Positions 1 through 8,595 of a DNA stretch of 51,184 bases are shown here, piece by piece. Numbering within the stretch: the stretch's first letter is position 1; each line of letters begins with the position of its first letter. Under the pieces are notes generated by a model that saw only the letters and a list, made by a program, of their open reading frames with translations, was not told the origin of the DNA and did no database searches. Source of the DNA: Candidatus Alistipes intestinigallinarum (lineage in GTDB: Bacteria > Bacteroidota > Bacteroidia > Bacteroidales > Rikenellaceae); NCBI GenBank assembly GCA_019115745.1, contig DXDA01000001.1, positions 1 through 51,184 of the forward strand, written 5' to 3'. The position numbers and the translations under genes were made by a program.

Positions 1-44
1 ACTGGGTGTTTGTTTTGCAATCTGCTGATTTTCAGCGTTTGTTG

Positions 45-131
45 CGGAGAGAGAGGGATTCGAACCCCCGGTACAGTTACCCGTACACCGCATTTCGAGT
101 GCGGCCCGATCGACCACTCCGGCATCTCTCC
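45..131 (-). tRNA. tRNA-Ser (anticodon CGA)
   Basis: Read on the minus strand this is an 87-nt class II tRNA. The acceptor stem GGAGAGA pairs with TCTCTCC, the anticodon stem CCGCA/TGCGG encloses the loop CTCGAAA (anticodon CGA, decoding UCG), a long variable arm follows, and the T loop is TTCGAAT. The discriminator base is G, as expected for tRNA-Ser. The 3' CCA is not encoded (GCAA follows in the genome), so it must be added post-transcriptionally. Confidence 0.95.
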
Positions 132-232
132 TTTTTAGGGTTGTTGAACTTGACGCCTGCCGCGCCTCGCTCCTTCTCGGCTCCTTCTCGCCGCCACCCT
201 CTCCCGGTCCGGAAACTTCCGTTTTGGGACTG

Positions 233-240
233 CAAATATA
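233..240 (-). promoter_or_regulatory. Possible -7 box for tRNA-Ser
   Basis: Minus-strand TATATTTG matches the Bacteroidota -7 consensus TAnnTTTG about 100 nt upstream of the tRNA. I find no clear -33 TTTG at the usual 19-20 nt spacing, so this is tentative. Confidence 0.35.
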
Positions 241-344
241 GACATATTTTTTATCTTTTTACAGTTTCGGACAAAAAAAATGATCTTGATACGAAAATTA
301 TTCCCGAAAATGCCCGAATTCCCTCGTATTACTCCGAAAAAGAC

Positions 345-352
345 TATCTTTG
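345..352 (+). promoter_or_regulatory. Possible -7 box for the lipoprotein gene
   Basis: TATCTTTG matches TAnnTTTG, 117 nt upstream of the ATG at 469. No convincing -33 element is seen. The rest of the 132-468 gap is AT-rich intergenic DNA in which I see nothing else. Confidence 0.35.
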
Positions 353-468
353 TAGGTGTCCGTATATGCAGTATTCGGGCTTTCGGACCGTTTATCTGGT
401 AGAACGATACTAAAATCGGTACGATTTTCGTTTTTTAAGCAAGAAACTAACGCAAACCCATGTGCGCT

Positions 469-1617
469 ATGAAACAGTTCAAGGTTTTAATCGGAATAGC
501 TTCCCTGATGGTCGGAGCGGTCGGTTGCTCGTCGCTCTACCAGGCCTCCGCCGGGTATGCTTCCGACGATCTCTATGCCGTTCACAACCGTACGGAGATC
601 GCCCGCAAGCAGCAGGCCGAAGCCGAAGCTCAGCGTGCTGCCGCCGCCGCACGCAAGGCCGAATGGGAAGCACGGATTGCAGAGGCCGAAGCCGCTGCGG
701 CCGAAAATCGCTATTATGAGTATACCTCCCCCGATGCGAACCCCTACGAGAGCATTCTCGCCGACGATTATGAAAGCGCCTATGCCCGTCGTCTGAGAGG
801 GTTCGAATCGCCTACCTACAAGATGCCGTCGAGCTATCTCGATGCGCGTTACAGTTCGGCGTTCACCTATGCGTCGGCTTATGATCCCGCCTTTTACAAC
901 ATCGTGATCTCCGGCGATCAGGTCTGGGTCGAGCCCAAGTACATCACCTCGATGTTCGGAACCTGGGGCGGAACGGTTCTCTGCGATCCCTGGTATTACG
1001 GCTGGACGCGGCCCTGGGGCCCGAGTTTCTCGTTCGGAAGCTGGGGGTGGAGTTTCGGATGGAATGCCTGGTACAATCCCTGGTACTATTCCTGGTATGG
1101 ACCCTGGGGACCGTGGTACAGTTCGTGGTATGATCCCTGGTGGGGACCGGGCTGGCACGGATGGTATGGCTGGCACGGACACCCCTATTGGGCCCATGGC
1201 TGGCATGGAGGCGTGCCTCACCGGAATTATTACGCCAATCCGGGCGGCCGCAACCTGAGGGGATATACGCCCGGTCGGACGACGTCGGGACGCACCTACG
1301 GCGTCGGGTCGAGCCGTTACAACTCCTCGCGCGGAAACAGCGGACGCCGGAGCGTGACTTACGAATCCCGCTACGGCAGTCGCCGGGACAACAGCCCCTT
1401 CGGCAACGACTCGCGCAACAACTGGAATAACAACAATTGGAACAACAACAACAGCAACCGGACTCCGAACTACAACAGCGGCTCGCGTGGCGGCAGCTAC
1501 AACAGCGGCGGCAGCTTCGGCGGTTCGCGTGGCGGCTCGATGGGCGGCAGTTATGGCGGCGGAGGCGGCTCGCGCGGCGGTTCGGCCGGAGGCGGCGGAA
1601 GCCGGGGCAGCCGTTAG
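469..1617 (+). CDS. Trp/Tyr/Gly-rich lipoprotein of unknown function
   Basis: This is a predicted lipoprotein of 382 residues. I chose the second ATG (469) because it begins a good type II signal, MKQFKVLIGIASLMVGAVGC, with Cys20 as lipidation site; an ATG three codons earlier (460) is possible. An Ala/Glu/Arg-rich, probably helical stretch (about residues 45-80) is followed by a globular part. Then comes a strongly aromatic segment (about 170-250) built of W-Y-x-P-W and G-W-H-G units, and a low-complexity tail rich in Asn, Ser, Arg and Gly. The composition suggests a surface-exposed or peptidoglycan-facing protein, but I recognise no catalytic motif. The next gene starts 27 nt downstream and is probably co-transcribed. 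Confidence 0.85.
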   Translation: MKQFKVLIGIASLMVGAVGCSSLYQASAGYASDDLYAVHNRTEIARKQQAEAEAQRAAAAARKAEWEARIAEAEAAAAENRYYEYTSPDANPYESILADDYESAYARRLRGFESPTYKMPSSYLDARYSSAFTYASAYDPAFYNIVISGDQVWVEPKYITSMFGTWGGTVLCDPWYYGWTRPWGPSFSFGSWGWSFGWNAWYNPWYYSWYGPWGPWYSSWYDPWWGPGWHGWYGWHGHPYWAHGWHGGVPHRNYYANPGGRNLRGYTPGRTTSGRTYGVGSSRYNSSRGNSGRRSVTYESRYGSRRDNSPFGNDSRNNWNNNNWNNNNSNRTPNYNSGSRGGSYNSGGSFGGSRGGSMGGSYGGGGGSRGGSAGGGGSRGSR

Positions 1618-1644
1618 TTGTCGGTTTTTCAAAAAGATGCGAAT

Positions 1645-3396
1645 ATGAAAGGATTGAAGAAAATAGGAATTTTGTGTCTTGCGGCGATTGTCGCCCTGCC
1701 TCTCCGGGCTCAAACGGCCGATCCTCAGATCAATTACGGATTCGGCGGCTTGGTGCTGAACCGCGACATGCTCTGGGCATCGGATTTCGCCGAGCTGAGC
1801 CGCACGCACCTCTTCGGAACGGCCCGGGCCATGGGTATGGGCGGAGCCTTCACGTCGCTCGGTGCGGACTTGACCTCGATGGCGCTCAACCCGGCCGGGT
1901 TGGGCATGTATCGCAGCAGCGAGTTCTCCTTCACGCCGCTGGTTGCCGTGTCGCACGCCTCGACGGACGGAACCGCCACGTGGCAGAACAACAACAAGAC
2001 CCGCTTTGCATTTGCCAATATCGGCGTGGCGCTGAATGTCTTCGAGAGCGGTTCCGGAGCGCTGACCAGCCTGACGGTGGGGTTGGGGCTCAACCGTATC
2101 GCCGATTTCAATACGCGCTACTCGTTCTCTTCGGAGTCGCTCTTCGACCCCGCGGTGGGGGCCTTCATGCCCACCATCGGGGATATCTTCTCCCAGCAGT
2201 TGAACTCCTGGGGAACGCGCCCCAATTCGTCGAACCAGTTGCTGATGCCCGACCTGCACCCCAGCGTATGGCCTGCGGCGTTGGGCTATGACGGCTATAT
2301 GGTCGACTATTTCCCGGATGAACAATACAACCCCTGGGGGGTGGCGCGCATCGGCGGAAATGCTTCGGTGCTGCACTCGATGGATGTGGTCAACAGCGGG
2401 TCGATCAACGAGTTCGACATCTCGCTGGGCGGCAACATCAACAACATCGTCTACTTCGGCGCCACGCTCGGCATCCAGAGCGTCTACAAGCGCACGGCGA
2501 TGACCTACCAGGAGGAGTACGGCTATTTCAACACCAACGGCGTGGCACAGACGCTCAACCGGGAGACCGGCGAGTGGTCGAATCTGACCCAGCAGCTCGA
2601 AATGATGAACCTCTACCAGCGGATGACGATCGACGGCAGCGGTGTCAACCTCAAACTCGGTGTCGTGGTGCGTCCGATCGCGGGGTTGCGGCTGGGTGCG
2701 GCTTTCCACACGCCGACCTACTATTCGCTCGACTACTCCTATCGGGCCGGGATCACGACGCGCATCGTGCAGACCGAGGATATTATCAACAACGGCCCGA
2801 TCCGGGGCGTGGAGCAGGGGAACGACTCCCCGACGGCTACCAACGAGGGACCGGACAGTTGGAGCTTCACCTCTCCGGCACGGTTGATGTTCGGGGCGTC
2901 GTACACGTTCGGGAACTTCGCCATCGTGTCGGTGGACTACGAGCGCGACTGGTACAACGGGATCCGCATGAAGGATGTGCCGCGCTACAACGATCTTTCG
3001 AAGGAGGATTACAAGGCCGAGTTCAAGCACAACTTCCAGGCGACGAACTCCCTGCGTGTGGGTGCCGAGATCAAGCCGCTGCCCTTCCTGGCGCTGCGCG
3101 TGGGCGGCGGATTCACCGACTCGATGCTCAAGGAGCGCGATACCTATACCTATGGGGTCAATACCGGAATGCCGGTGACCTATGAGAGCAGTTATCTTTC
3201 GGCAGGTCTCGGGTTGGTCCTGTCGCGCGGCGTTTCGCTCGACATCGCCTACCAGAATGTCTCCGACAAGATGAACGGTTATCAACTCTTCTTCAGCCAG
3301 GATTACGATACGGGTGACCTGAAAACCTGGTCCGGAGTTTATGAAACCTCGCTGACGCGCCACTACATCGCCATGACGCTCAACTTCCGCTTCTGA
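1645..3396 (+). CDS. Outer-membrane beta-barrel, OMPP1/FadL-like
   Basis: The product has 583 residues. The start at 1645 gives a clean Sec signal ending in LPLRAQ; the upstream in-frame TTG at 1618 would put ten extra residues before it. After the signal comes the block GMGGAFTSLGADLTSMALNP (mature N-terminus), typical of OMPP1/FadL/PorV-type barrels of Bacteroidota, in which a glycine-rich plug region precedes the strands. The remainder alternates polar and hydrophobic residues with many aromatic strand ends and finishes in the C-terminal strand HYIAMTLNFRF. A transport or porin role for hydrophobic compounds is known for the family, but the substrate here is unknown. A rho-independent terminator follows at 3491. 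Confidence 0.8.
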   Translation: MKGLKKIGILCLAAIVALPLRAQTADPQINYGFGGLVLNRDMLWASDFAELSRTHLFGTARAMGMGGAFTSLGADLTSMALNPAGLGMYRSSEFSFTPLVAVSHASTDGTATWQNNNKTRFAFANIGVALNVFESGSGALTSLTVGLGLNRIADFNTRYSFSSESLFDPAVGAFMPTIGDIFSQQLNSWGTRPNSSNQLLMPDLHPSVWPAALGYDGYMVDYFPDEQYNPWGVARIGGNASVLHSMDVVNSGSINEFDISLGGNINNIVYFGATLGIQSVYKRTAMTYQEEYGYFNTNGVAQTLNRETGEWSNLTQQLEMMNLYQRMTIDGSGVNLKLGVVVRPIAGLRLGAAFHTPTYYSLDYSYRAGITTRIVQTEDIINNGPIRGVEQGNDSPTATNEGPDSWSFTSPARLMFGASYTFGNFAIVSVDYERDWYNGIRMKDVPRYNDLSKEDYKAEFKHNFQATNSLRVGAEIKPLPFLALRVGGGFTDSMLKERDTYTYGVNTGMPVTYESSYLSAGLGLVLSRGVSLDIAYQNVSDKMNGYQLFFSQDYDTGDLKTWSGVYETSLTRHYIAMTLNFRF

Positions 3397-3490
3397 AACC
3401 GGGAAGGCCCGGATGACCGAACTCGGGTGTGCCGGCCGTTGGATGGCGGTGACAAACGGAGTGCGGGCGGCCGGAGGAGTCCCGGAAAGA

Positions 3491-3529
3491 ATATAAGGTC
3501 TGCTTTCGTGGCGGACCTTGTATTTTTTT
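3491..3529 (+). terminator. Rho-independent terminator after the barrel gene
   Basis: A 13-bp stem (3491-3503 with 3511-3523, two G-T pairs) around a 7-nt loop runs into T residues (3523-3529). Its T tract abuts the -7 box of proS, so the terminator and the next promoter nearly overlap. Confidence 0.75.
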
Positions 3530-3530
3530 G

Positions 3531-3538
3531 TATATTTG
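3531..3538 (+). promoter_or_regulatory. -7 box of the proS promoter
   Basis: TATATTTG is a perfect TAnnTTTG, 33 nt before the proS ATG. The region where a -33 element would lie is the terminator stem; only a weak TTTC (3504) is present. Confidence 0.55.
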
Positions 3539-3571
3539 CGCCACGAAACGAATGTAAAATCAAGATACGCT

Positions 3572-5056
3572 ATGGCAAAGGAACTCAAAGACCTCACCAA
3601 ATCGGACGAGAACTACTCGCAGTGGTATAACGACCTGGTGGTGAAGGCCGGGCTGGCCGAAAATTCGGCCGTGCGCGGATGCATGGTCATCAAACCCTAC
3701 GGCTACGCCATCTGGGAGAAGATGCACGATGCGCTGGACAAGATGTTCAAGGAGACGGGGCACCAGAATGCCTATTTCCCGCTTTTCATTCCGAAATCCT
3801 TCTTCTCGAAGGAGGCCCACCATGTCGAGGGCTTCGCCAAGGAGTGCGCCGTGGTGACGCACTACCGCCTGAAGAACGATCCCGAAGGCAAAGGGGTGGT
3901 GGTCGATCCCGACGCCAAACTCGAAGAGGAGCTGATCGTACGCCCGACGTCGGAGACGATCATCTGGAACACCTATAAGAACTGGATCCAGTCGTACCGC
4001 GACCTGCCGATCCTCTGCAACCAGTGGGCGAACGTCGTGCGCTGGGAGATGCGTACGCGTCTGTTCCTGCGTACGGCCGAATTTCTCTGGCAGGAGGGCC
4101 ACACGGCCCATGCCACCCGCGAGGAGGCCATCGAGGAGGCTACGAAGATGATCCATGTCTACCAGAAGTTTGCCGAGGAGTGGATGTCGCTGCCGGTGGT
4201 CGTGGGACACAAGTCGCCCAACGAGCGCTTCGCCGGTGCCGAGGATACGCTGACGATCGAGGCGCTGATGCAGGACGGCAAGGCGTTGCAGAGCGGTACG
4301 TCGCACTTCCTGGGGCAGAACTTTGCCAAGGCCTTCGACGTGCAGTACGTCAACAAGGAGGGCAAGCTCGAATACGTATGGGCTACGTCGTGGGGCGTTT
4401 CGACCCGGCTGATGGGCGCCCTGATCATGGCTCACTCGGACAACAACGGTCTGGTGCTGCCGCCGAAACTCGCGCCGATCCAGGTGGTGATGATCCCCAT
4501 CTACAAGGGCGAGGAGCAGCTCGTGGAGATCCGCAAGCGCTTCGAGGCCATTGCCGAGGGGCTGAAGGCCAAGGGCATTTCGGTGAAGATCGACGACCGC
4601 GACAACGTGCGTTCGGGCTTCAAGTTTGCCGAATACGAGTTGAAGGGTGTGCCGGTTCGTCTGGCCATGGGCCCGCGCGACATGGAGAACGGCACGATCG
4701 AACTCGTGCGCCGTGACACGCTCGAAAAGGAGACCGTGCCGCAGGAGGGGCTTATCGATCGGATCGAGGGCTTGATGACCGAGATTCAGGAGAATATCTA
4801 CCGCAAGGCGCTGGCCTTCCGCGAGTCGATGATCACGAAGGTCGACACGTGGGAGGAGTTCAAGGAGGTGCTCGATACGAAGGGCGGCTTCATCTCCGCA
4901 CACTGGGACGGCACGGTCGAGACCGAAGTGGCGATCAAGGATGCCACGAAAGCCACGATCCGCTGCATTCCGATCGACGCGCCCGAGGAGGAGGGTGTCT
5001 GCGTCTTCTCCGGCAAGCCGTCGCATCGTCGTGTGCTCTTCGCCCGCAGCTATTAG
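3572..5056 (+). CDS. proS: Prolyl-tRNA synthetase (eukaryote/archaeal type)
   Basis: This enzyme charges tRNA-Pro with proline in the cytoplasm. The protein has 494 residues, which fits the short type lacking the bacterial editing insertion. Class II features are visible: a RPTSE motif near residue 130 and motif 2 around [10 protein letters not shown] with [17 protein letters not shown] after it. An anticodon-binding domain begins near 300, followed by a C-terminal zinc-binding-like domain. The protein ends in ARSY; a C-terminal Tyr is characteristic of this ProS type. The ATG at 3572 gives [20 protein letters not shown], matching the usual family start; the longer reading frame upstream begins inside the promoter. 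It is monocistronic between terminators at 3491 and 5081. Confidence 0.97.
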   Translation: MAKELKDLTKSDENYSQWYNDLVVKAGLAENSAVRGCMVIKPYGYAIWEKMHDALDKMFKETGHQNAYFPLFIPKSFFSKEAHHVEGFAKECAVVTHYRLKNDPEGKGVVVDPDAKLEEELIVRPTSETIIWNTYKNWIQSYRDLPILCNQWANVVRWEMRTRLFLRTAEFLWQEGHTAHATREEAIEEATKMIHVYQKFAEEWMSLPVVVGHKSPNERFAGAEDTLTIEALMQDGKALQSGTSHFLGQNFAKAFDVQYVNKEGKLEYVWATSWGVSTRLMGALIMAHSDNNGLVLPPKLAPIQVVMIPIYKGEEQLVEIRKRFEAIAEGLKAKGISVKIDDRDNVRSGFKFAEYELKGVPVRLAMGPRDMENGTIELVRRDTLEKETVPQEGLIDRIEGLMTEIQENIYRKALAFRESMITKVDTWEEFKEVLDTKGGFISAHWDGTVETEVAIKDATKATIRCIPIDAPEEEGVCVFSGKPSHRRVLFARSY

Positions 5057-5080
5057 TCTCCGGCGAGGAGGAACGAGTCA

Positions 5081-5112
5081 GGGTGGCATCCGGATCGGAT
5101 GCCGCCCTTTTT
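5081..5112 (+). terminator. Rho-independent terminator of proS
   Basis: A 12-bp GC-rich stem (5081-5092 with 5096-5107, one G-T pair) and a 3-nt loop are followed by TTTTT. Confidence 0.85.
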
Positions 5113-5210
5113 CGTGGGGCGGAAACGTGCGCCTGTCGGGCCTTGAGGCTCCGACGTTGATTTTCGGGCGGGCCGGCTCTTTTTTCGACGCCACGAATCA
5201 AATTTTTTCG

Positions 5211-5218
5211 TACTTTTG
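5211..5218 (+). promoter_or_regulatory. -7 box for the cation-efflux gene
   Basis: TACTTTTG matches TAnnTTTG, 32 nt before the ATG. A T-rich TTTTTTCG lies upstream (5180-5187) but at non-ideal spacing for a -33 element. Confidence 0.5.
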
Positions 5219-5250
5219 ACCCCTGTCCAAACAGCTAAACGGTTGAGCTT

Positions 5251-6150
5251 ATGTCGAACGAAGCGGAAATTCGGAAACGGAAAATCTACCACGTCACCTT
5301 TGTCGGGTTCGTGGTCAACCTCGTGTTGTCGTTGTTGAAACTTGCGGCCGGCGTGCTGGGCCGAAGCGGCGCCATGGTTGCCGATGCCGTCCACTCGTTC
5401 TCCGACCTGGCCACCGACGTGGTGGTGATTGCCTTCGCGCGCATCTCGGCAAAACCCAGCGATCCCGGACATGACTACGGCCACGGCAAGTACGAGACCC
5501 TCGCCACGATCATCATCAGCCTGGCGCTCGGCGTCGTCGGTGTCGGCATCTGGATCAAAAGCTTCACCGATATCCGTCTCGTGCTCGGGGGTGGGGTGCT
5601 GGAGCGTCCGGGAGGCGTTGCCCTGGTGGCTGCGGCCGTCTCGATCGTCGTCAAGGAGATCCTTTATCGCTATACGGTGCGCGTGGGGCGTGCGGTCAAC
5701 AGCCCGAGCGTCGTGGCGAACGCCTGGCACCATCGCAGCGACGCCCTCTCGTCGCTCGGAACCCTTGCCGGTATCGGATGCGCCTATTTCCTGGGGCAGA
5801 AGTGGCGGATTGCCGACCCCATTGCGGCCCTCGTGGTGGGCATTTTCATCCTGAAGGTGGCCTTCGACCTTTTCCGGACGGGCATCGGCGAGTTGCTGGA
5901 GCAGTCGCTGCCGGCCGATGTCGAGGCGGAGATCCTGCAGATCGTCACGACGAATCCCGAGATCCGCGAACCCCACAACCTGCGGACACGCCGGATCGGT
6001 GCCTCGATCGCCATCGAGGTGCATGTCCGTATGGACGGACGGATGACCGTGGAGCACTCCCATGCCCTGACCGTCGAGATCGAACGGCGGCTTCGGGAGC
6101 GTTTCGGCGAAGGGACCATGATTGCCATCCACGTGGAGCCGATCAAGTGA
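5251..6150 (+). CDS. Cation diffusion facilitator (divalent metal exporter)
   Basis: This 299-residue inner-membrane protein belongs to the CDF family, which exports Zn2+, Fe2+ or related ions in exchange for protons. The two transport-site motifs are visible: H48xxxD52 within ADAVHSFSD in the second membrane helix and H160xxxD164 within HHRSD in the fifth. The HxxxD/HxxxD pairing is commonest in zinc transporters. A GHDYGHGKYE cytoplasmic loop near residue 73 and the C-terminal ferredoxin-like domain (about 215-299, ending in HVEPIK) are both typical. The gene stands alone, with its own promoter and no metal regulator nearby. Substrate metal cannot be fixed from sequence. Confidence 0.92.
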   Translation: MSNEAEIRKRKIYHVTFVGFVVNLVLSLLKLAAGVLGRSGAMVADAVHSFSDLATDVVVIAFARISAKPSDPGHDYGHGKYETLATIIISLALGVVGVGIWIKSFTDIRLVLGGGVLERPGGVALVAAAVSIVVKEILYRYTVRVGRAVNSPSVVANAWHHRSDALSSLGTLAGIGCAYFLGQKWRIADPIAALVVGIFILKVAFDLFRTGIGELLEQSLPADVEAEILQIVTTNPEIREPHNLRTRRIGASIAIEVHVRMDGRMTVEHSHALTVEIERRLRERFGEGTMIAIHVEPIK

Positions 6151-6226
6151 GGTCGGCGGATTTCTGGCGCGAAATTTGCATGATTTTTCTCCTGCCGTAC
6201 CGTCGTGTGTGGCAAGAGTAGAAAAA

Positions 6227-6258
6227 TTTGTTTTTTTCGGGAAATATCACTACCTTGC
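6227..6258 (+). promoter_or_regulatory. Promoter of the ECF sigma gene
   Basis: TTTG (6227-6230), exactly 20 nt of spacer, then TACCTTGC (6251-6258), one mismatch from TAnnTTTG. It leaves a leader of about 125 nt before the ATG at 6388, in which I see no clear structure. Confidence 0.5.
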
Positions 6259-6387
6259 GGGCGGAAGTCTCCCGTAGAAAAACGAAACGGAGAGGCGGAT
6301 TTACAAGTACGGATTAAACATAACGCTTAAAAAAGGATTGCCTATCGGAAAAGACTCTACTCTTTGTAACTAATTGGGAAAAAGAGT

Positions 6388-6972
6388 ATGAACGAGCAAG
6401 TATTAAGTGACCGGGTATTGCTTAATCACTACCTTTCCGGGGATCGGAGCGCTATGTCACAGCTCATCGAACGTCACAGCCGCAGGGTTCGGGACTACAT
6501 CAACATGATGGTCAAGGACCGGGATCTGGCCGACGATATTTTTCAGGAAACCTTCATCAAAGCCGTCCGCGTGATCGACGAAGGCCGTTATACCGATAAC
6601 GGCAAGTTCCTGTCGTGGATTCTCCGAATTGCCCATAACCAGGTGATCGACTACTTCCGGGCTCAGCGCCAGGACAAGGCCGTGAGCGAATCCGAAGCCG
6701 GTTACGACATGCTGGGCACGCTCAAACTCGCGGAACGAACCGTCGAGGACTCGATGGTCAGCGAGCAGATCGAACGCGATGTGCGGGGCCTGGTCGAACT
6801 CCTGCCCCCGGAGCAGCGCGAAGTGGTGATGATGCGTTACTTCTCGGGTTTGAGCTTCAAGGATATTGCCGAGCAGACCGATGTGAGCATCAATACCGCA
6901 TTGGGCCGGATGCGCTATGCGCTGATCAACCTGCGCCGCATGATCAAGGAAAAAAATCTGATTCTTTGCTGA
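6388..6972 (+). CDS. ECF-type RNA polymerase sigma-70 factor
   Basis: The product has 194 residues and would direct RNA polymerase to a dedicated promoter set. Region 2 is clear: DLADDIFQETFIKAVR near residue 47 and FLSWILRIAHNQVIDYFR near 72. Region 4 carries LLPPEQREVVMMRYFSGLSF and a helix-turn-helix through FKDIAEQTDVSINTALGRM (about 150-180). The spacing between regions is that of ECF sigmas without region 3. No FecR-like or zinc-binding anti-sigma gene is adjacent; only a small acidic ORF follows 66 nt later. The gene has a plausible promoter at 6227. Confidence 0.93.
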   Translation: MNEQVLSDRVLLNHYLSGDRSAMSQLIERHSRRVRDYINMMVKDRDLADDIFQETFIKAVRVIDEGRYTDNGKFLSWILRIAHNQVIDYFRAQRQDKAVSESEAGYDMLGTLKLAERTVEDSMVSEQIERDVRGLVELLPPEQREVVMMRYFSGLSFKDIAEQTDVSINTALGRMRYALINLRRMIKEKNLILC

Positions 6973-7038
6973 CGGCATACAATAATCCTCCCCGGGACGC
7001 GTTATATAAGTGACAACTCTCTTAACAAGACAACGCCT

Positions 7039-7188
7039 ATGGAGGATATGGACAAAAATGAGGTCTCAGACAACGGCATCTCCGAGGACGAGGATCTGTT
7101 GATGCGGGAAGTGATACAAGGGGACGCGGATCTGTACTATCTGCACCATTACCTCTCGGACATCTTCCGAAACGGGGATAATTTTTAA
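7039..7188 (+). CDS. Small acidic protein, 49 residues, unknown
   Basis: The ATG at 7039 opens a 49-codon frame beginning MEDMDKNEVSDNGISEDEDL and ending DIFRNGDNF. About a third of the residues are Asp or Glu and there are only three Lys/Arg. No membrane helix or signal is seen. It lies between the sigma gene and a strong terminator (7207), in the same orientation, so it is probably the last gene of the sigma transcript. It could modulate the sigma factor, but nothing in its sequence proves this. A non-coding reading remains possible. Confidence 0.55.
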   Translation: MEDMDKNEVSDNGISEDEDLLMREVIQGDADLYYLHHYLSDIFRNGDNF

Positions 7189-7206
7189 GGGTTAATTTTT
7201 GATGGG

Positions 7207-7235
7207 GAAGGACGCCGCAAGGCGTCCTTCATTTT
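7207..7235 (+). terminator. Rho-independent terminator after the sigma unit
   Basis: A perfect 10-bp stem (7207-7216 with 7221-7230) is closed by a GCAA (GNRA) tetraloop and followed by ATTTT. A second compact hairpin, CCCCGG-ATTG-CCGGGG, lies just downstream at 7252-7267 without a T run. Confidence 0.8.
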
Positions 7236-7336
7236 GAAGGCGCTTCCGGAGCCCCGGATTGCCGGGGTGTGGACCGGAATCGACTGCGTAAAACAGGTTT
7301 TCCAATCGCAAAAACGGTCCTTTTTTTTGAGGTATT

Positions 7337-7382
7337 GTATCGCAAATGATACGATTATTTCTTGGTTTTATCTCCATTTTTG
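7337..7382 (+). promoter_or_regulatory. Inverted repeat and possible -7 box before DUF3575
   Basis: GTATC-N6-GATAC (7337-7352) is a short inverted repeat upstream of CATTTTTG (7375-7382), one mismatch from TAnnTTTG. Together they are the only regulatory-looking elements in the 277-nt gap before the ATG at 7466. Confidence 0.3.
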
Positions 7383-7465
7383 CGCGTCGATCGACAGAGG
7401 AGGGTGAGGCGTGTGATTTCCATCCGATTCCGGGATTCGACAAACGGAATCAAATCCAGATACAA

Positions 7466-8059
7466 ATGAATAAGAAGATCATTCTGACGTTGCTGCTGGC
7501 CGGTTTTTGCTGGCTCGGGGCCGCAGCGCAACAGGTCGCTGTGAAGACCAATGTGCTTTATTGGGCGGCCACGACCCCGAACCTCGGGGCCGAGGTTGCC
7601 GTGAGCAAACACTCGACGATCGGCCTGACGGCCAACTACAATCCGTGGACCATCGGCGCCGACAACCGGATTCGTCACTGGTTTCTGCGCCCCGAGTACC
7701 GCTATTGGGTGACTGAAAAGTATACGCGGCTCTATTTCGGGGTCCACGCCATCGGCGGGAAGTTCGAAGTCGGCGGCTTCAAGCTCCCCTTCATCGGGAA
7801 CCGGATCCTGACGGGCCTTGCGACGAACTACTACAAGGGTTCGTTCGTCGGGGCGGGATTCAGCCTTGGCTATCAGTTCTATGTCAGCCCGCACTGGAAC
7901 ATCGAACTCTCGGCCGGAGCCGGCCTGGCCCGCCTCAGCTACCATGCGGAGCCGGTCAACGGCCCGAAGGCGGCCTCTTACACCGATCGGAAACGCATCC
8001 TGCCGATTCCTACCGAACTTGGAGTTTCGTTCGTCTATCTGTTCAACTCCAAGAAATAA
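7466..8059 (+). CDS. DUF3575 family secreted beta-barrel-like protein
   Basis: The product is 197 residues if started at the ATG 7466, which begins MNKKIILTLLLAGFCWLGAA with a signal peptidase I-type site near AAAQQ. An upstream in-frame ATG at 7346 would add 40 non-signal residues and is less likely. The mature start VAVKTNVLYWAATTPNLGAE and the segment GLTANYNPWTI are hallmarks of DUF3575. Sequences of this family are found in Bacteroidales beside fimbrial assembly genes. The strand-like pattern and terminal VSFVYLFN point to a small outer-membrane barrel. The gene heads a three-gene unit with the two downstream genes (12-nt and 20-nt gaps). Confidence 0.85.
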   Translation: MNKKIILTLLLAGFCWLGAAAQQVAVKTNVLYWAATTPNLGAEVAVSKHSTIGLTANYNPWTIGADNRIRHWFLRPEYRYWVTEKYTRLYFGVHAIGGKFEVGGFKLPFIGNRILTGLATNYYKGSFVGAGFSLGYQFYVSPHWNIELSAGAGLARLSYHAEPVNGPKAASYTDRKRILPIPTELGVSFVYLFNSKK

Positions 8060-8071
8060 ACGAATCGTCCC

Positions 8072-8575
8072 ATGAAAAGATATTGTTTGCTTCTCGTATT
8101 CCTGCTGGCCGGGGTTTCGCTCCGGGCGCAGATTGTCGGCGATGTGGCCGTGACACGCAAGGTCCTTGCCGAACGCAATGGTGAACTGCACATGGTGCTG
8201 GAGATTTCGGTTTCGCGCAAGGCCGTGACGCGTTCGCAGAGCTGGATGATTCTCCCGGAACTCAGCACGGCCGACCGGCGGTCGGTGAAGCTCTTCCCGC
8301 ACATCCTCATCAACGGCCGTTACCAGCAGCACATGATGGAACGTCGCCGGAAACTGTCGGGAGCCTACTGGGCCGAACGCCAGCCCTGGCTGACGATCAA
8401 CGTCGACGGCAAAACCGACCAGGTGTTCGATTACGAGATGAAGGTTCCCTATGAGAGCTGGATGTCCGAGGCCACGCTCGTCCTGCGTCAGATCCAGACC
8501 TCGCCCGGCGGAAAGCGGAGGGTCTTCACGGTCGATGTCAACGGGGCGGTCGATACGTCGCGTACGCGTAAATAA
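8072..8575 (+). CDS. DUF3868-type secreted protein
   Basis: This 167-residue protein starts with a Sec signal ending near SLRAQ. The core reads VTRKVLAERNGELHMVLEIS, then a predicted beta-sandwich in which WMILPEL and the segment RSVKLFPHILINGRYQQHMM stand out; this resembles the N-terminal domain of DUF3868 proteins. The family usually carries a C-terminal OmpA-like domain; here that domain is instead in the next gene, whose N-terminal region (about residues 90-140) is similar to this whole protein. It is probably exported and co-expressed with its neighbours. The function is unknown; an outer-membrane or fimbria-associated role is suggested by context. Confidence 0.7.
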   Translation: MKRYCLLLVFLLAGVSLRAQIVGDVAVTRKVLAERNGELHMVLEISVSRKAVTRSQSWMILPELSTADRRSVKLFPHILINGRYQQHMMERRRKLSGAYWAERQPWLTINVDGKTDQVFDYEMKVPYESWMSEATLVLRQIQTSPGGKRRVFTVDVNGAVDTSRTRK

Positions 8576-8595
8576 ATTAAATCCGTTCCGGGAAG

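Noticed and set aside
24..36. Hairpin downstream of tRNA-Ser as a terminator
   Set aside because: The stem GCTGA/TCAGC is only 5 bp and lacks a T tract on the minus strand; it is too weak to call.
6..413. 135-codon plus-strand ORF at the left edge
   Set aside because: It reads through the tRNA-Ser gene on the opposite strand and an AT-rich intergenic region, with no protein-like pattern.
487..3600. Very long antisense ORF, with others at 8488-11904 and 11199-15338 minus
   Set aside because: High-GC coding strands leave few stop codons on the opposite strand. These frames are Arg/His/Val/Gly-rich and mirror real, well-recognised genes. Only the part 11199-11789 is genuine.
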